A stretch of DNA of 64,000 nucleotides, from NCBI GenBank assembly GCA_046704385.1, contig JBJKSB010000029.1, positions 22,035 through 86,034 of the forward strand, given 5' to 3'. Positions 1 through 8,640 of the stretch are shown piece by piece; positions within the stretch are counted from its first letter, which is position 1, and every line of letters starts with the position of its first letter. Under the pieces are notes generated by a model. The model saw only the letters and a list, made by a program, of their open reading frames with translations. It made no database searches and was not told the DNA's origin. The position numbers and the translations under genes were made by a program. The stretch is from GH45 sp046704385 (GTDB lineage Bacteria; Bacteroidota; Bacteroidia; Bacteroidales; SZUA-534).

Positions 1-1959
1 TGGGAAGCCCGTAATCTGGGAAACCTTTTGTTTACGCAAATTAAGGAGTCTGTTCAAAAGGGCAACATTAAAGAGTTGGCGAGGTTGATAAATCAGAATT
101 GGGAAGGACCACTTAAATCAATAATTCCATGGGTTTCAAATAAATATACCGAGACTTTGATTGAAAAGGCAAAGAATCTTTTAAATGATGATTTTTACGG
201 ATTCCTGATGTTGGGCGGGATGTCAGGAGGCGGTATGGGTATTTTTGTAAATCCGGAAAGAATGGGTTTCTTTAAAAAAGAATTCTCAAGTATTTTATTA
301 CAAACCAAAAAGGAGTTTGAAACCTCGCTCCCGTTTGCTATGGATCCGGTAATCTATAATTTTTCGATCAACAAAAACGGGACTTGGTCAAAAATGAAAA
401 AAGGTAACGAAGCGTTAATGCCATCAAAATATTACGAATTGCATGCTGCCAATATGGTCGAAAATCAGCTGTCGGATTTTACCGATTTACGACGAGCCGA
501 AATTGATTTTTATGCCACTTCATGCGAAGATTCCGAAAAAACAAAAAAACTACTTATCACCTTAATGGGCAGTGTTTTTAAAATATCGGATGTTGCTTTA
601 AAAGGAAATTTATCGGCAGAAGATGAAAAAGTACGCCAGATTAAATTACAAAACGGTTTTGATTTTCAACAACACGAAGATATCAGGCAAGCCATACAAA
701 AAGGCCAGATAGGATTAGCAAGGAACCGCCTGCCGGAAAACACTACTATTACTGATGTAAATGATCAATTAATATATAAAACATCAGAAGATAAAAACTA
801 CGTTGCCCTGGGAATAAATGCCATTAAGAATCAGGAAATTGGAGTGATAAGCCTGGCTGCCGGAATTGGAACCCGCTGGACAAAAGGTGCCGGAGTTATA
901 AAGGCTATAAATCCTTTTGTACGTTTAAATGGAAACCATGTGAATTTTGTAGATATTCACATGGGTAAAACGCTTAAAATATGTAACGAATACAACGTTA
1001 AGCTTCCTCATCTTTTCGCCACGAGTTATCTTACCCATAAAGCTTTGGCTGACTATTTTAAAACCAAAAAGTTTTTTAATATTCCAGGCCAGATTTATAT
1101 GAGTGAAGGTAAATCAATGGGACAACGCTTTATACCCATGGCACGCGACCTTACTTTTTTATGGGAAGAATTAAGTGATGAAATTCTGGATGAACAAAAG
1201 CAAAAAGTTAAGGAGGCTTTGCGTAAAACACTGATTGGATGGGCCAAAACTAAAGGTGAAGGCAGCGATTACCATGACAATCTTGCTGAACAGCGACTAA
1301 ACCCTCTTGGACACTGGTATGAAGTATCAAACATGATCCGAAATGGCACATTAAAACAAGTAATCCATGATTATCCCAATCTTAAAGTCTTGCTGTTGCA
1401 CAATATTGATACCCTTGGAGCCGGTATTGATCCTGAAATTCTGGGATATCATCTGCATAATAAAAATGCGCTTACTTTTGAAGTGATTCCTCGCCTGGTG
1501 GACGACCGTGGCGGAGGTTTAGCCAACGTAAACGGAAAAATAAGGCTGCTTGAAGGTCTGGCTCAGCCAAGCGAGGAGGATGAGTTCAGGTTGAAATATT
1601 ATAACTCAATGACAACCTGGATTGATATTGATAACCTACTGGAAGTTTTCGGTTTAAGACGAAACGATTTGGCAAAACCACAAGAATTCCTTGACAATGC
1701 AGTTCGAAATATGGCAAAAAGAATGCCCACCTACTTAACTATAAAAGATGTAAAATACAGATGGGGTAATGGCCAGGAAGATATTTATCCGGTAAGCCAG
1801 GTGGAAAAACTATGGAGCGATATGTCGGCTGTGAACGAATTAAAAACTGCCTTTGTAGTTGTTCCAAGGTTAAGAGGCCAGCAATTGAAAGACCCTGATC
1901 AACTGGATGAGTGGTATTATAACGGAAGCAAGGATTATATAGAGAAATTGATGGAATGA
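1..1959 (+). CDS. GHMP-type sugar kinase / UDPGP-like sugar nucleotidyltransferase fusion (5' end outside window)
   Basis: The frame is open from base 1, so the gene starts upstream of the window; the TTG at 28 is only the first possible internal start. About the first 90 visible residues resemble the C-terminal lobe of a GHMP sugar kinase, with the glycine-rich GGMSGGGMGIF near residue 70. From about residue 275 the protein has a nucleotidyltransferase signature, LAAGIGTRW, followed by features of the UDP-glucose pyrophosphorylase (UDPGP) family. By family knowledge this would phosphorylate a monosaccharide at C1 and join it to a nucleotide, a salvage route to an activated sugar like Fkp for fucose, but with kinase and transferase in the opposite order to Fkp. 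The substrate cannot be told from sequence. It converges with the Crp-type gene 15 bp downstream. Confidence 0.6.
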   Translation, partial: WEARNLGNLLFTQIKESVQKGNIKELARLINQNWEGPLKSIIPWVSNKYTETLIEKAKNLLNDDFYGFLMLGGMSGGGMGIFVNPERMGFFKKEFSSILLQTKKEFETSLPFAMDPVIYNFSINKNGTWSKMKKGNEALMPSKYYELHAANMVENQLSDFTDLRRAEIDFYATSCEDSEKTKKLLITLMGSVFKISDVALKGNLSAEDEKVRQIKLQNGFDFQQHEDIRQAIQKGQIGLARNRLPENTTITDVNDQLIYKTSEDKNYVALGINAIKNQEIGVISLAAGIGTRWTKGAGVIKAINPFVRLNGNHVNFVDIHMGKTLKICNEYNVKLPHLFATSYLTHKALADYFKTKKFFNIPGQIYMSEGKSMGQRFIPMARDLTFLWEELSDEILDEQKQKVKEALRKTLIGWAKTKGEGSDYHDNLAEQRLNPLGHWYEVSNMIRNGTLKQVIHDYPNLKVLLLHNIDTLGAGIDPEILGYHLHNKNALTFEVIPRLVDDRGGGLANVNGKIRLLEGLAQPSEEDEFRLKYYNSMTTWIDIDNLLEVFGLRRNDLAKPQEFLDNAVRNMAKRMPTYLTIKDVKYRWGNGQEDIYPVSQVEKLWSDMSAVNELKTAFVVVPRLRGQQLKDPDQLDEWYYNGSKDYIEKLME

Positions 1960-1974
1960 TCGGTATTTTTTCTA

Positions 1975-2664
1975 CTACCCGCTTCTAGCAATAACCTCCA
2001 ATTTCTCGTAATTATTAATTACAATGTCTTTACCCGCAAGTTTAAGAATTTTTTCTTTTTCAAACTCTTTCAGAAACTTAATAGCGCTTTCGGTTGAAAT
2101 TGAGGCAAAATCAGCAATATCCTGACGGGTCAGGTATTGAAATATTTTCTCGTCCAGAAATTCTTTGTCTGAAAGATAAAGTAAAGCCGTAGCCAGTTTG
2201 CCCCGCATTTGTTTGTACGAAATACTTGATATAACATTCAATAAATGGTTTTCATTCCGGTAATTTGAGGAGGTAATACGCATAGCAAAATCGTTATTAC
2301 GGAAAAGAAGTTCTTTAAGCCCCTCTTTATCAATCATACATATTTCAGAATCTTTGATGGCCACTGACGAATAGGTATAAACATCTTCACCAAAAACAGA
2401 TGAAAACGCCAGAAAATCGCCGGGTTTTGCAACACTTATATTTATTTGTTTTTCGTAGCCGGTTTGCAAATATACCTTAACCAAACCTGAATGAATATAA
2501 ATAACATAGGGAGCAAACGCACCCTGTTTAAATATGTTTTCTCCTTTTAAATAGGTAAGCTGTTTCTTTTTATAACTTAAAAATTCCTGTTGCCCGGCGG
2601 TTAAATCGTCAAAAATTGAATTATTCAACTCATCACCATTTCCGTTGACTTGTTTCTTTGCCAT
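1975..2664 (-). CDS. Crp/Fnr family transcriptional regulator
   Basis: This 229-residue protein has the usual size and order of the Crp/Fnr family. An N-terminal cyclic-nucleotide-binding-type beta-barrel spans roughly residues 25-145 (QGAFAPYVIYIHSGLVKVYL, PGDFLAFSSVFGED). A C-terminal winged helix spans roughly 165-225 (LTRQDIADFASISTESAIKFL is the recognition region). There are no clustered cysteines, so an Fnr-type Fe-S cluster is unlikely. The acidic Asn/Asp-rich N-terminus is an extension. The effector is unknown. The gene stands alone, converging on the sugar-kinase fusion and facing a 1.2-kb repeat-rich region. Similar regulators in Bacteroidota often respond to redox or nitrosative stress; that is family knowledge and not seen here. 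Confidence 0.9.
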   Translation of the reverse strand: MAKKQVNGNGDELNNSIFDDLTAGQQEFLSYKKKQLTYLKGENIFKQGAFAPYVIYIHSGLVKVYLQTGYEKQINISVAKPGDFLAFSSVFGEDVYTYSSVAIKDSEICMIDKEGLKELLFRNNDFAMRITSSNYRNENHLLNVISSISYKQMRGKLATALLYLSDKEFLDEKIFQYLTRQDIADFASISTESAIKFLKEFEKEKILKLAGKDIVINNYEKLEVIARSG

Positions 2665-2832
2665 ATTTATGTTTCAAATAACCATGCAAAGTTATCATTT
2701 GCATGAATTTTAGAAAATAGTGGGGCCATCAATTTAAATATTATATAAAATTAGGTGAGAAAAACTGAACCTCGACAGTGCCCAATTGAATTACTATAAA
2801 AAAGACTTTACCAATTTGAAACGGCTAACACC

Positions 2833-2979
2833 CCATTCAGAATGCCCTATAACCCAAACTTATTGGCCAATTACCTGTCCAGAATATTCATATAATTCAA
2901 ACTTATTGGCTAATTACACATTCGGAATGACCATATAATGGCCAATTGCACATTCGGAATGCCCTTATAAGTTTATTAA
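2833..2979. repeat. Degenerate tandem repeat, four partial units
   Basis: Four imperfect units begin near 2834, 2875, 2918 and 2950. The shared core is CATTCGGAATG followed by an AT-rich CATATAA stretch and TTGGCCAATTAC or TTGGCTAATTAC. The first two units are about 41-43 bp and the last two about 30 bp. No convincing reading frame runs through it. It sits in the gene-free region 2665-3888, which otherwise holds only the palindromic element at 3153-3588 and AT-rich sequence with no gene I can support. Confidence 0.55.
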
Positions 2980-3152
2980 GAAGTATAAATTCGAGTATGT
3001 TCACCCATAAAGTCCTTCCGAAGCAAGTTCGGAACTACCTGTCCCGAACTAGTTTCGGAAGGCTCTTAAGAGGACACTGTTTCACCTCAGCCAGAGCTAA
3101 CTTTAAAAAGTCCTCCCTTGAGGGAATTGCCCCGAAGGTCAAATTCGGGGCT

Positions 3153-3588
3153 GGCTGTCAAGCTAAGACCATATAAAATTGAAAATGAGACTAATTAATC
3201 ATTCCTGAAACTTTTCTACATTTCGTCGCATTAAACGATAGTATTTTTTGGTATCATACCTGCTTGCGACGATTTTAATTGCGTATCCTATTACCCAGAG
3301 CGATGCTCTGGGCTGAAATGATACGCCCTTTCAGGGCTATTAATCTTGCCCTGAAAGGGCAATTCAATTCAACCCAGGGCAGAAAAAACGAAAATAAGTG
3401 AGCGATAGTCGAACTTATTGAAGTTTTTGTCGCCCTGGGTTCCGGGTGACCTGACCAGGAAAAATCGTCGCAAGTAGTAAAATTTAATTGGAATAGTACA
3501 TTTTATTGCTACGAAATTCACTGACTCATCATTATAGTACGTGCACATATTGCACATTTTAAGCAACTTAAATCTTAGCTTGACAGCC
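3153..3588. repeat. Decayed long palindromic (MITE-like) element
   Basis: A 16-bp perfect inverted repeat bounds the element (GGCTGTCAAGCTAAGA at 3153-3168 against its reverse complement at 3573-3588). A 12-bp inverted pair (CTTGCGACGATT at 3263-3274 and 3463-3474) has nearly the same centre, about 3369-3370, and the sequence between the two pairs is also partly complementary. Inside lie smaller hairpins: CCCAGAGC/GCTCTGGG at 3294-3312, a 13-bp stem at 3325-3337/3348-3360 (GCCCTTTCAGGGC), and AACCCAGGGC at 3371-3380 with its complement at 3432-3441. No transposase is encoded. It reads as one large imperfect palindrome that has decayed; a MITE origin is inference. Confidence 0.5.
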
Positions 3589-3888
3589 TGCCCAGGTTTA
3601 TCGGGTGCTATGTCTTTTAGGGGGATCGCATTGAAAAAACAGCACTGCCAAACCCTAAAAGTTTAGTAGAATAGTAGAATTATAACATTATCCCATTGTT
3701 AGGGGAGATGTCGACAGGCAAAGGGGTGCAAAAGAATAATCACGGAATTATAAATGGTGTTCGTTGTTAACCAAATAATAACCCTATAAAACAGCAAATC
3801 TATTTTTAAAATTATTGGATTGGATTTTTCTCAAAAGGGGCTTAATTAACAAGAAAATAATTTTCATACTTTTAGCAAAATTTTTTTT

Positions 3889-4806
3889 ATGATTCAATCG
3901 CATTTAGGTGAAGTTATAGCATTAGGTACAGCTGTTTGCTGGACTGCTACATCGCTGGCTTTTCAACAGGCTACCCGAAAAGCGGGTTCCATATCTGTAA
4001 ATATTATCAGGCTGTTAATCGCCTTTATTATTTATGCGGTAGTATCGTATTTTATCAGGGGGCGTTTTTTCCCTACCGATGCCAGCGCATTCAACTGGCT
4101 ATGGATGAGTATTTCGGGGTTGGTTGGTTTTGTGTTTGGTGATTATTTTCTGTTTAAATCGTACGAACATATCAGCGCCCGTATTTCGATGCTGGTTTTT
4201 TCGTTAAGCCCGCCGTTTGCTGCTATAATTAGTTGGTTTGCCTTGGGTGAAACGATGGATCTAAAATCGATATTTGCTATGTTAATTACCCTTGGTGGAA
4301 TTGTTTTGGTTGTAACAGAAAAGAAAAAGCTGGATGAAGAAGGTCAATCAAAACGAAACAAAATTAAGTTTAGTTTTCCGGTAATCGGATTGCTCTATGC
4401 TTTGTTGGGAACCATTGGCCAATCCACAGGACTGGTATTAAGCAAATATGGCATGACGGGATATGATGTTTTTGCCGCCACGCAAATCAGGATTATAGTC
4501 GGCAGCATCGGATTTGTAATTTTAATTACTTTGATAAAACGATGGCCAAAGGTTAAACAGGCAGCGACCAATGGTCAGGCTATGAAATTTATTACCATTG
4601 GAGCTTTTTTCGGACCTTTTATTGGCGTTTATTTGTCGCTGTTAGCAGTTAAACATACAACTGTGGGAATCGCATCTACCATAATGGCCATCATTCCGGT
4701 GATGATTATACCCCCGGCTGTATTGCTTTACAAAGAGAAAGTTACGGTAAAAGAAGTGGTTGGGGCTTTTATTACTGTTGGTGGTGTCGTTTTGTTTTTT
4801 GTTTAA
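3889..4806 (+). CDS. DMT-superfamily (EamA) transporter
   Basis: This 305-residue inner-membrane protein has about ten hydrophobic segments arranged as two EamA repeats (roughly residues 8-145 and 165-304). This is the standard size and architecture of drug/metabolite transporters. Family features are seen in LGEVIALGTAVCWTATSLAFQ at the start and TTVGIASTIMAIIPVMIIPP in the second repeat. The loop between the halves is lysine-rich (EKKKLDEEGQSKRNK), as expected for a cytoplasmic linker. The substrate cannot be inferred; members export amino acids, nucleotide sugars or small organics. It is monocistronic and follows the 1.2-kb repeat region. The ATG at 3889 is preceded by an A/T-rich leader without a Shine-Dalgarno sequence, normal for Bacteroidota. 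Confidence 0.88.
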   Translation: MIQSHLGEVIALGTAVCWTATSLAFQQATRKAGSISVNIIRLLIAFIIYAVVSYFIRGRFFPTDASAFNWLWMSISGLVGFVFGDYFLFKSYEHISARISMLVFSLSPPFAAIISWFALGETMDLKSIFAMLITLGGIVLVVTEKKKLDEEGQSKRNKIKFSFPVIGLLYALLGTIGQSTGLVLSKYGMTGYDVFAATQIRIIVGSIGFVILITLIKRWPKVKQAATNGQAMKFITIGAFFGPFIGVYLSLLAVKHTTVGIASTIMAIIPVMIIPPAVLLYKEKVTVKEVVGAFITVGGVVLFFV

Positions 4807-4883
4807 AAGGCAGTTAAACCACAAAGACAAAGAATATACTTACTGGCAAAATTTTAATAAAGAGTTTAACAACAAAATGAAAT

Positions 4884-5192
4884 TTAATTTGCATTCCTTC
4901 GCTTAAACCACAATTTGAACTTGTCTTTTAAGATAAGCATCAATTCTTTTCCCAAAAATGCCAGCGAACCGTAAAAAAGAACTTCACCTGTGATAAAGAT
5001 TCCAAGAATGACCCCTCCGGTCTGAAGTCCGGTGAGTTGCAACCATTTACGCAATAGTCCTCCAATTACGGGAGAAGCCACAATTAAAATCCAGCTCAGT
5101 ATTTGTACTCCAAACATTATGCGTTTAAAAGGAGTGTTTACCAAATTCTTTAAGGTTCGTGGGGATTCGGGTATTTCAATTTTCTGATTCAT
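4884..5192 (-). CDS. Small membrane protein of unknown function
   Basis: I do not recognise a family for this 102-residue protein. It has a short polar N-terminus, two hydrophobic segments (about residues 30-50 and 58-80) and a basic tail ending KFKLWFKRRNAN, so the topology is probably a two-helix hairpin with both ends in the cytoplasm. It lies between the convergent DMT transporter and the xylanase gene, which is on the same strand but about 100 bp away. Composition and hydrophobicity look like a real inner-membrane protein. No function is proposed. Confidence 0.6.
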   Translation of the reverse strand: MNQKIEIPESPRTLKNLVNTPFKRIMFGVQILSWILIVASPVIGGLLRKWLQLTGLQTGGVILGIFITGEVLFYGSLAFLGKELMLILKDKFKLWFKRRNAN

Positions 5193-5292
5193 TACCGCTT
5201 CATGTTAGGTTTTAACTACTGCAGAAATACAAGACCACAGGTAAAAACAAGGATGCAACACTTGTGTCTTTATCTTTGCGAGAAAACAGTTA

Positions 5293-6396
5293 TTAAATTT
5301 CTTCCTTCAACCCCTCAATAAAACCATAATAAGCCGGTTTGGGTTGTAATTTTTCATCAAAAAGGGTAGGCCAGTCTTTTAGGTTAAAAAATCCTTTAAT
5401 CCAGGTATCGCGGTCGTTAAACCCCCAAAAAGTAACACCAAATTGTTGTTCTTTGGGAACAATAGTCCGGTACATTTCAACCAAATGTTTGTATTTTTCA
5501 GCCTGTTTCACAAGCATTTGTGGGGTGAGTGAATCAACAATCTGAATTCCGCCGCCTTTTGTATCATCGTGTTTATTAAAAATTATATCAACTTCTGAAA
5601 GGTGTATTTTTAACCCGGTTTCGGCACCTTTTTTCAAACAATACGCAATGGTTGAGTCGGGGATGTCCATGCGAATATGCATTTGAAAGCCAAGCCCGGT
5701 AATGGGAACATTTTTTTCTTTTAATTCCCGTATCATTTTTAATACTCCGTTAAGTTTTGCCGTATCGCGCTCAATATTAAAATCGTTGTAGAATAAATCG
5801 GCTTCAGGGTCGGCTTTGTGGGCATAACGAAAAGCTTTTTCAATATATTCTTTTCCCAGTATATTGTAAAAAACGGATTTCCGGTATTCACCTCCCCGGG
5901 TTTCCATGCCTTCGTTTATTACATCCCAGGCAGCTATTTTGCCTTTGTAGTGAGCAACCACGGTGGTTATATAATGGTGTAAAAATTTATCGAGCCATGG
6001 GGCACCTTTATCGGATATACTGTCCCTGATCCATTGGGGTAAACCAAAATGCCATACCAGGTTGTGGCCAAACATCCTGATATTATGTTTCTGACAAAAA
6101 TTCACAATAGAATCACCCAGGGTAAAATTAAAGGTGTCGGGTTTTGCTGCGATGCGATAAATTTTCAGATCGCTCGAAGCGGTAAGACTGTTAAAATTGG
6201 CAAGCACTATCTTCTGTATGGAATCATTGCATAACGGTCTGTAATTTAAGGCGGTACCAATTGGAAACGGACTATAATCTTTAAGTCCTTTTTGATCCGA
6301 CGTTGTGTTTTCTGTGCCTGCGTTTTTACAGGCGCTTAACCATAAGGATATTATGGATATTGACAAAAGCCTGAAAAATAAAGTTCCGGTTTTCAT
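5293..6396 (-). CDS. Endo-1,4-beta-xylanase, GH10 family, lipoprotein
   Basis: This 367-residue protein starts with a lipoprotein signal peptide ending LSAC, so Cys23 would be lipidated and the enzyme anchored in the envelope. The rest is one GH10 (beta/alpha)8 barrel, which cleaves beta-1,4-xylan with retention of configuration. The acid/base is Glu162 in WDVINEG and the nucleophile is Glu268 in IHLSEVD. FWGFNDRDTW near the C-terminus is also characteristic, and the substrate-binding HNLVWH motif lies near residue 110. No carbohydrate-binding module is fused. The gene is not beside SusC/SusD genes, so it is not in a classical polysaccharide-utilisation locus; it stands alone between a small membrane protein and a two-component system. 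Confidence 0.95.
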   Translation of the reverse strand: MKTGTLFFRLLSISIISLWLSACKNAGTENTTSDQKGLKDYSPFPIGTALNYRPLCNDSIQKIVLANFNSLTASSDLKIYRIAAKPDTFNFTLGDSIVNFCQKHNIRMFGHNLVWHFGLPQWIRDSISDKGAPWLDKFLHHYITTVVAHYKGKIAAWDVINEGMETRGGEYRKSVFYNILGKEYIEKAFRYAHKADPEADLFYNDFNIERDTAKLNGVLKMIRELKEKNVPITGLGFQMHIRMDIPDSTIAYCLKKGAETGLKIHLSEVDIIFNKHDDTKGGGIQIVDSLTPQMLVKQAEKYKHLVEMYRTIVPKEQQFGVTFWGFNDRDTWIKGFFNLKDWPTLFDEKLQPKPAYYGFIEGLKEEI

Positions 6397-6672
6397 AACA
6401 GCGTTTTTTGTTATTAAACCCTAAATATAGGAATATCCCCTCAAATAATGCCGTTACTCTGGAACTTGCTTCCTGTTTTGTTCAGAGGGTTAGTATACGG
6501 TCGTTCCCTCGGAGCTTTTTATTTGAAAAGAGAAATAATCGTGCTATGAAAACACTAAGAAGCAAATCTGATCAATCACCGTCAGACTAATTGTTTATCT
6601 ATTCTTGTGTTGCTTGGAGTCTTTATAGTTTTTAATGTGTTTTTTAGGAATTTAATTCTGAATGGGGGGGTG

Positions 6673-7407
6673 TTACAGATTATTTTTATCCATTAAATCG
6701 TAAAAATCATTTTTATAAATTTCACCGATAGGTATGCGTTCTTTGCCTATGATAATCCGGTGTTTTTGAATGGCTTCAATTTTACCAATAGAAACAATAA
6801 ATGAACGGTGAACCCTTATAAAATGATCGCTGGGCAGAATATCCTCTATTTTTTTTAAGCTGTTTAGTGTAAGAATGGGTTTGTGATTGTTGTCGTCGAT
6901 ATAAATTTTCAGGTAATCACGCAGACCTTCAACGTATTGAATTTTATCAAGATCTATTTTTACCAGGCTATAATCGGCTTTAACCATAATAAATTTTCCA
7001 AGCAGAGAATTCGCAGTTTCATTAACCGGCCGGTCCTTTTTTGCCTGATTGTGTAAGCGAAAATATTCGTAGGCTTTATTGACGGCTTTTAAAAAACGTT
7101 CGAAAGGAATCGGTTTTACCAGATAATCCACGGCATTCAGGTTAAATCCATCGACGGCATAATTAGAATAAGCCGTAGTGAAAATAATCATGGGTGCTTT
7201 ATTCATCGATTTTACCCATTCTATACCTGTTAAATTGGGCATTTGAATATCCAGAAACAGGAGATCAATATCTTCATCCTGCATTTTTTCCATGGCATCG
7301 AAAGCATTTGAGCAAGAGCCCACAAGGTTCAGATAGGGTATTTTTTTTACAAAACTTTCGATCAAATCGACAGCCAAAGGTTCATCATCAACAATCAGGC
7401 ATTTCAT
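6673..7407 (-). CDS. LytTR-family response regulator
   Basis: This 244-residue regulator has a CheY-like receiver (residues 1-120) with acidic pocket Asp7/Asp8, phosphoacceptor Asp53 in LFLDIQMP, and the later conserved Thr (TTAYSNYAVDGF) and Lys (DYLVKPIPFERF). A LytTR DNA-binding domain follows (about residues 140-242, with FIRVHRSFIVSIGKIEAI). Its start overlaps the end of the LytS-like kinase gene by 20 bp, so the two are co-transcribed and form a cognate pair. Targets are unknown; such pairs in Bacteroidota often control envelope or polysaccharide genes. Confidence 0.95.
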   Translation of the reverse strand: MKCLIVDDEPLAVDLIESFVKKIPYLNLVGSCSNAFDAMEKMQDEDIDLLFLDIQMPNLTGIEWVKSMNKAPMIIFTTAYSNYAVDGFNLNAVDYLVKPIPFERFLKAVNKAYEYFRLHNQAKKDRPVNETANSLLGKFIMVKADYSLVKIDLDKIQYVEGLRDYLKIYIDDNNHKPILTLNSLKKIEDILPSDHFIRVHRSFIVSIGKIEAIQKHRIIIGKERIPIGEIYKNDFYDLMDKNNL

Positions 7408-8560
7408 GGCTCTTTAATTTTAAGTCGAGTATAACTGAGTATAGTTTTTCTTCTTTTATAATATCAAGCTTATGTTCATTTGGATATAATAACTCAAGCC
7501 GGCGGATTACGTTTTTTAAACCTATTCCGGATTCTTCTTCCGGATTTTCGGTTTTTTGCTGTGCGATGGTATTTGAGGATTTAAATACCAACCGATCCTG
7601 AGAAATGTCAATCTTTATGGTAATATATGATATATTATAGCTATCTACTCCATGTTTAAAGGCATTCTCAATAAAAGGCACCAGCAGCATAGGTTCAATA
7701 AGAGCATTGTGCGACTGATTGTTAATATCAAACAAAAGCTTTGTTTTTTCAGTCAGCCGAAGTTTTTGTAACTCAATATAATCGTTTAAATGTTCAAGCT
7801 CCTTTTCAAGCAGAACCGTTGAATTGTTAGCGTCATCAATTACATACCGCATAATTTTAGATAACTGCACGATGGCTGTTGGTGCTTTGTCTGATTTTTT
7901 ATGTGCCAGCGAATAAATGCTATTCAGCGAATTGAACAAAAAATGCGGGTTAATTTGAGACTTCAAAAAAGCCAGCTCGGTCGAAAGCTGTTCGTTTTTT
8001 ACCACTTCCTGATGCTTTTCGTTTTTAAACCATTGTTCGGTAAGTTTCAAACTGGTGCTTACCCCAATTAGCATCAACACAAAAGATATTTGGCCAATGG
8101 ACCTAAAGCCAATAAAAAAATGATCTCTTTTAGCAAAATGGCCATCAGGAAACGGTTCTCCATGATGGTCCCTCATGATTAAAACGGGTTTGTCGCCTTC
8201 AATATGCCTCATTTCCGGTGGTGGTATCCTGAATTCACCGCCCCCAATTCTTGTGGGTTTTGTAATTTTTGCATCCAGGAAACTGGCTGCAAAATTAAAA
8301 ACCAATAGCATCACCAGGCTTAAGAAAAAAGCGCCCCATTTCTTATGTAAAAGAAACCGGGGAACTAAAATCAAAAAATTTATATAAAAAATAATTGCCG
8401 CTTTTATCAGAACAAGCAAATTAATTATTCCGGAACCATTTTTTAACGAAACATTTAAAAAAACAAAGGGCAGCAAAAACAACATTACCCAGGCCAAAAT
8501 GTGGATGGCCACATAAAGCAATTTAAATTGCTTTTTTGAAACATCAAGTTTGCTGCGCAT
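7388..8560 (-). CDS. LytS/YehU-type sensor histidine kinase
   Basis: This 390-residue kinase has about four N-terminal transmembrane segments (within residues 12-170) with a histidine- and proline-rich extracytoplasmic loop (EMRHIEGDKP, MRDHHGEPFPDGHFAKRDHF). A His_kinase domain follows with the signature QINPHFLFNSLNSIYSLAH, and a HATPase_c domain with PFIENAFKHGV and SGIGLKNVIRRLELLY. The histidine in NPHFLFN is the expected phosphoacceptor. The loop's cluster of His, Asp and Glu residues suggests a metal ion as ligand, but that is a guess. It is the first gene of a two-gene operon with the LytTR regulator. Confidence 0.93.
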   Translation of the reverse strand: MRSKLDVSKKQFKLLYVAIHILAWVMLFLLPFVFLNVSLKNGSGIINLLVLIKAAIIFYINFLILVPRFLLHKKWGAFFLSLVMLLVFNFAASFLDAKITKPTRIGGGEFRIPPPEMRHIEGDKPVLIMRDHHGEPFPDGHFAKRDHFFIGFRSIGQISFVLMLIGVSTSLKLTEQWFKNEKHQEVVKNEQLSTELAFLKSQINPHFLFNSLNSIYSLAHKKSDKAPTAIVQLSKIMRYVIDDANNSTVLLEKELEHLNDYIELQKLRLTEKTKLLFDINNQSHNALIEPMLLVPFIENAFKHGVDSYNISYITIKIDISQDRLVFKSSNTIAQQKTENPEEESGIGLKNVIRRLELLYPNEHKLDIIKEEKLYSVILDLKLKSHEMPDC

Positions 8561-8640
8561 GTAGCTTTGTTAAGTACGTTAAATATTTTGCGGAAAGTTA
8601 TAAATTATGCTTTTACAATCCATTTGTTTAATTTATATTT

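Noticed and set aside
2946..3176. Open frame of 76 codons in the repeat-rich gap
   Set aside because: It runs through the degenerate repeats and the left arm of the palindromic element; composition is not protein-like and no family is recognisable.
5293..6396. Polysaccharide-utilisation locus around the xylanase
   Set aside because: No SusC/SusD-like genes, other glycosidases or hybrid two-component regulators are next to it.
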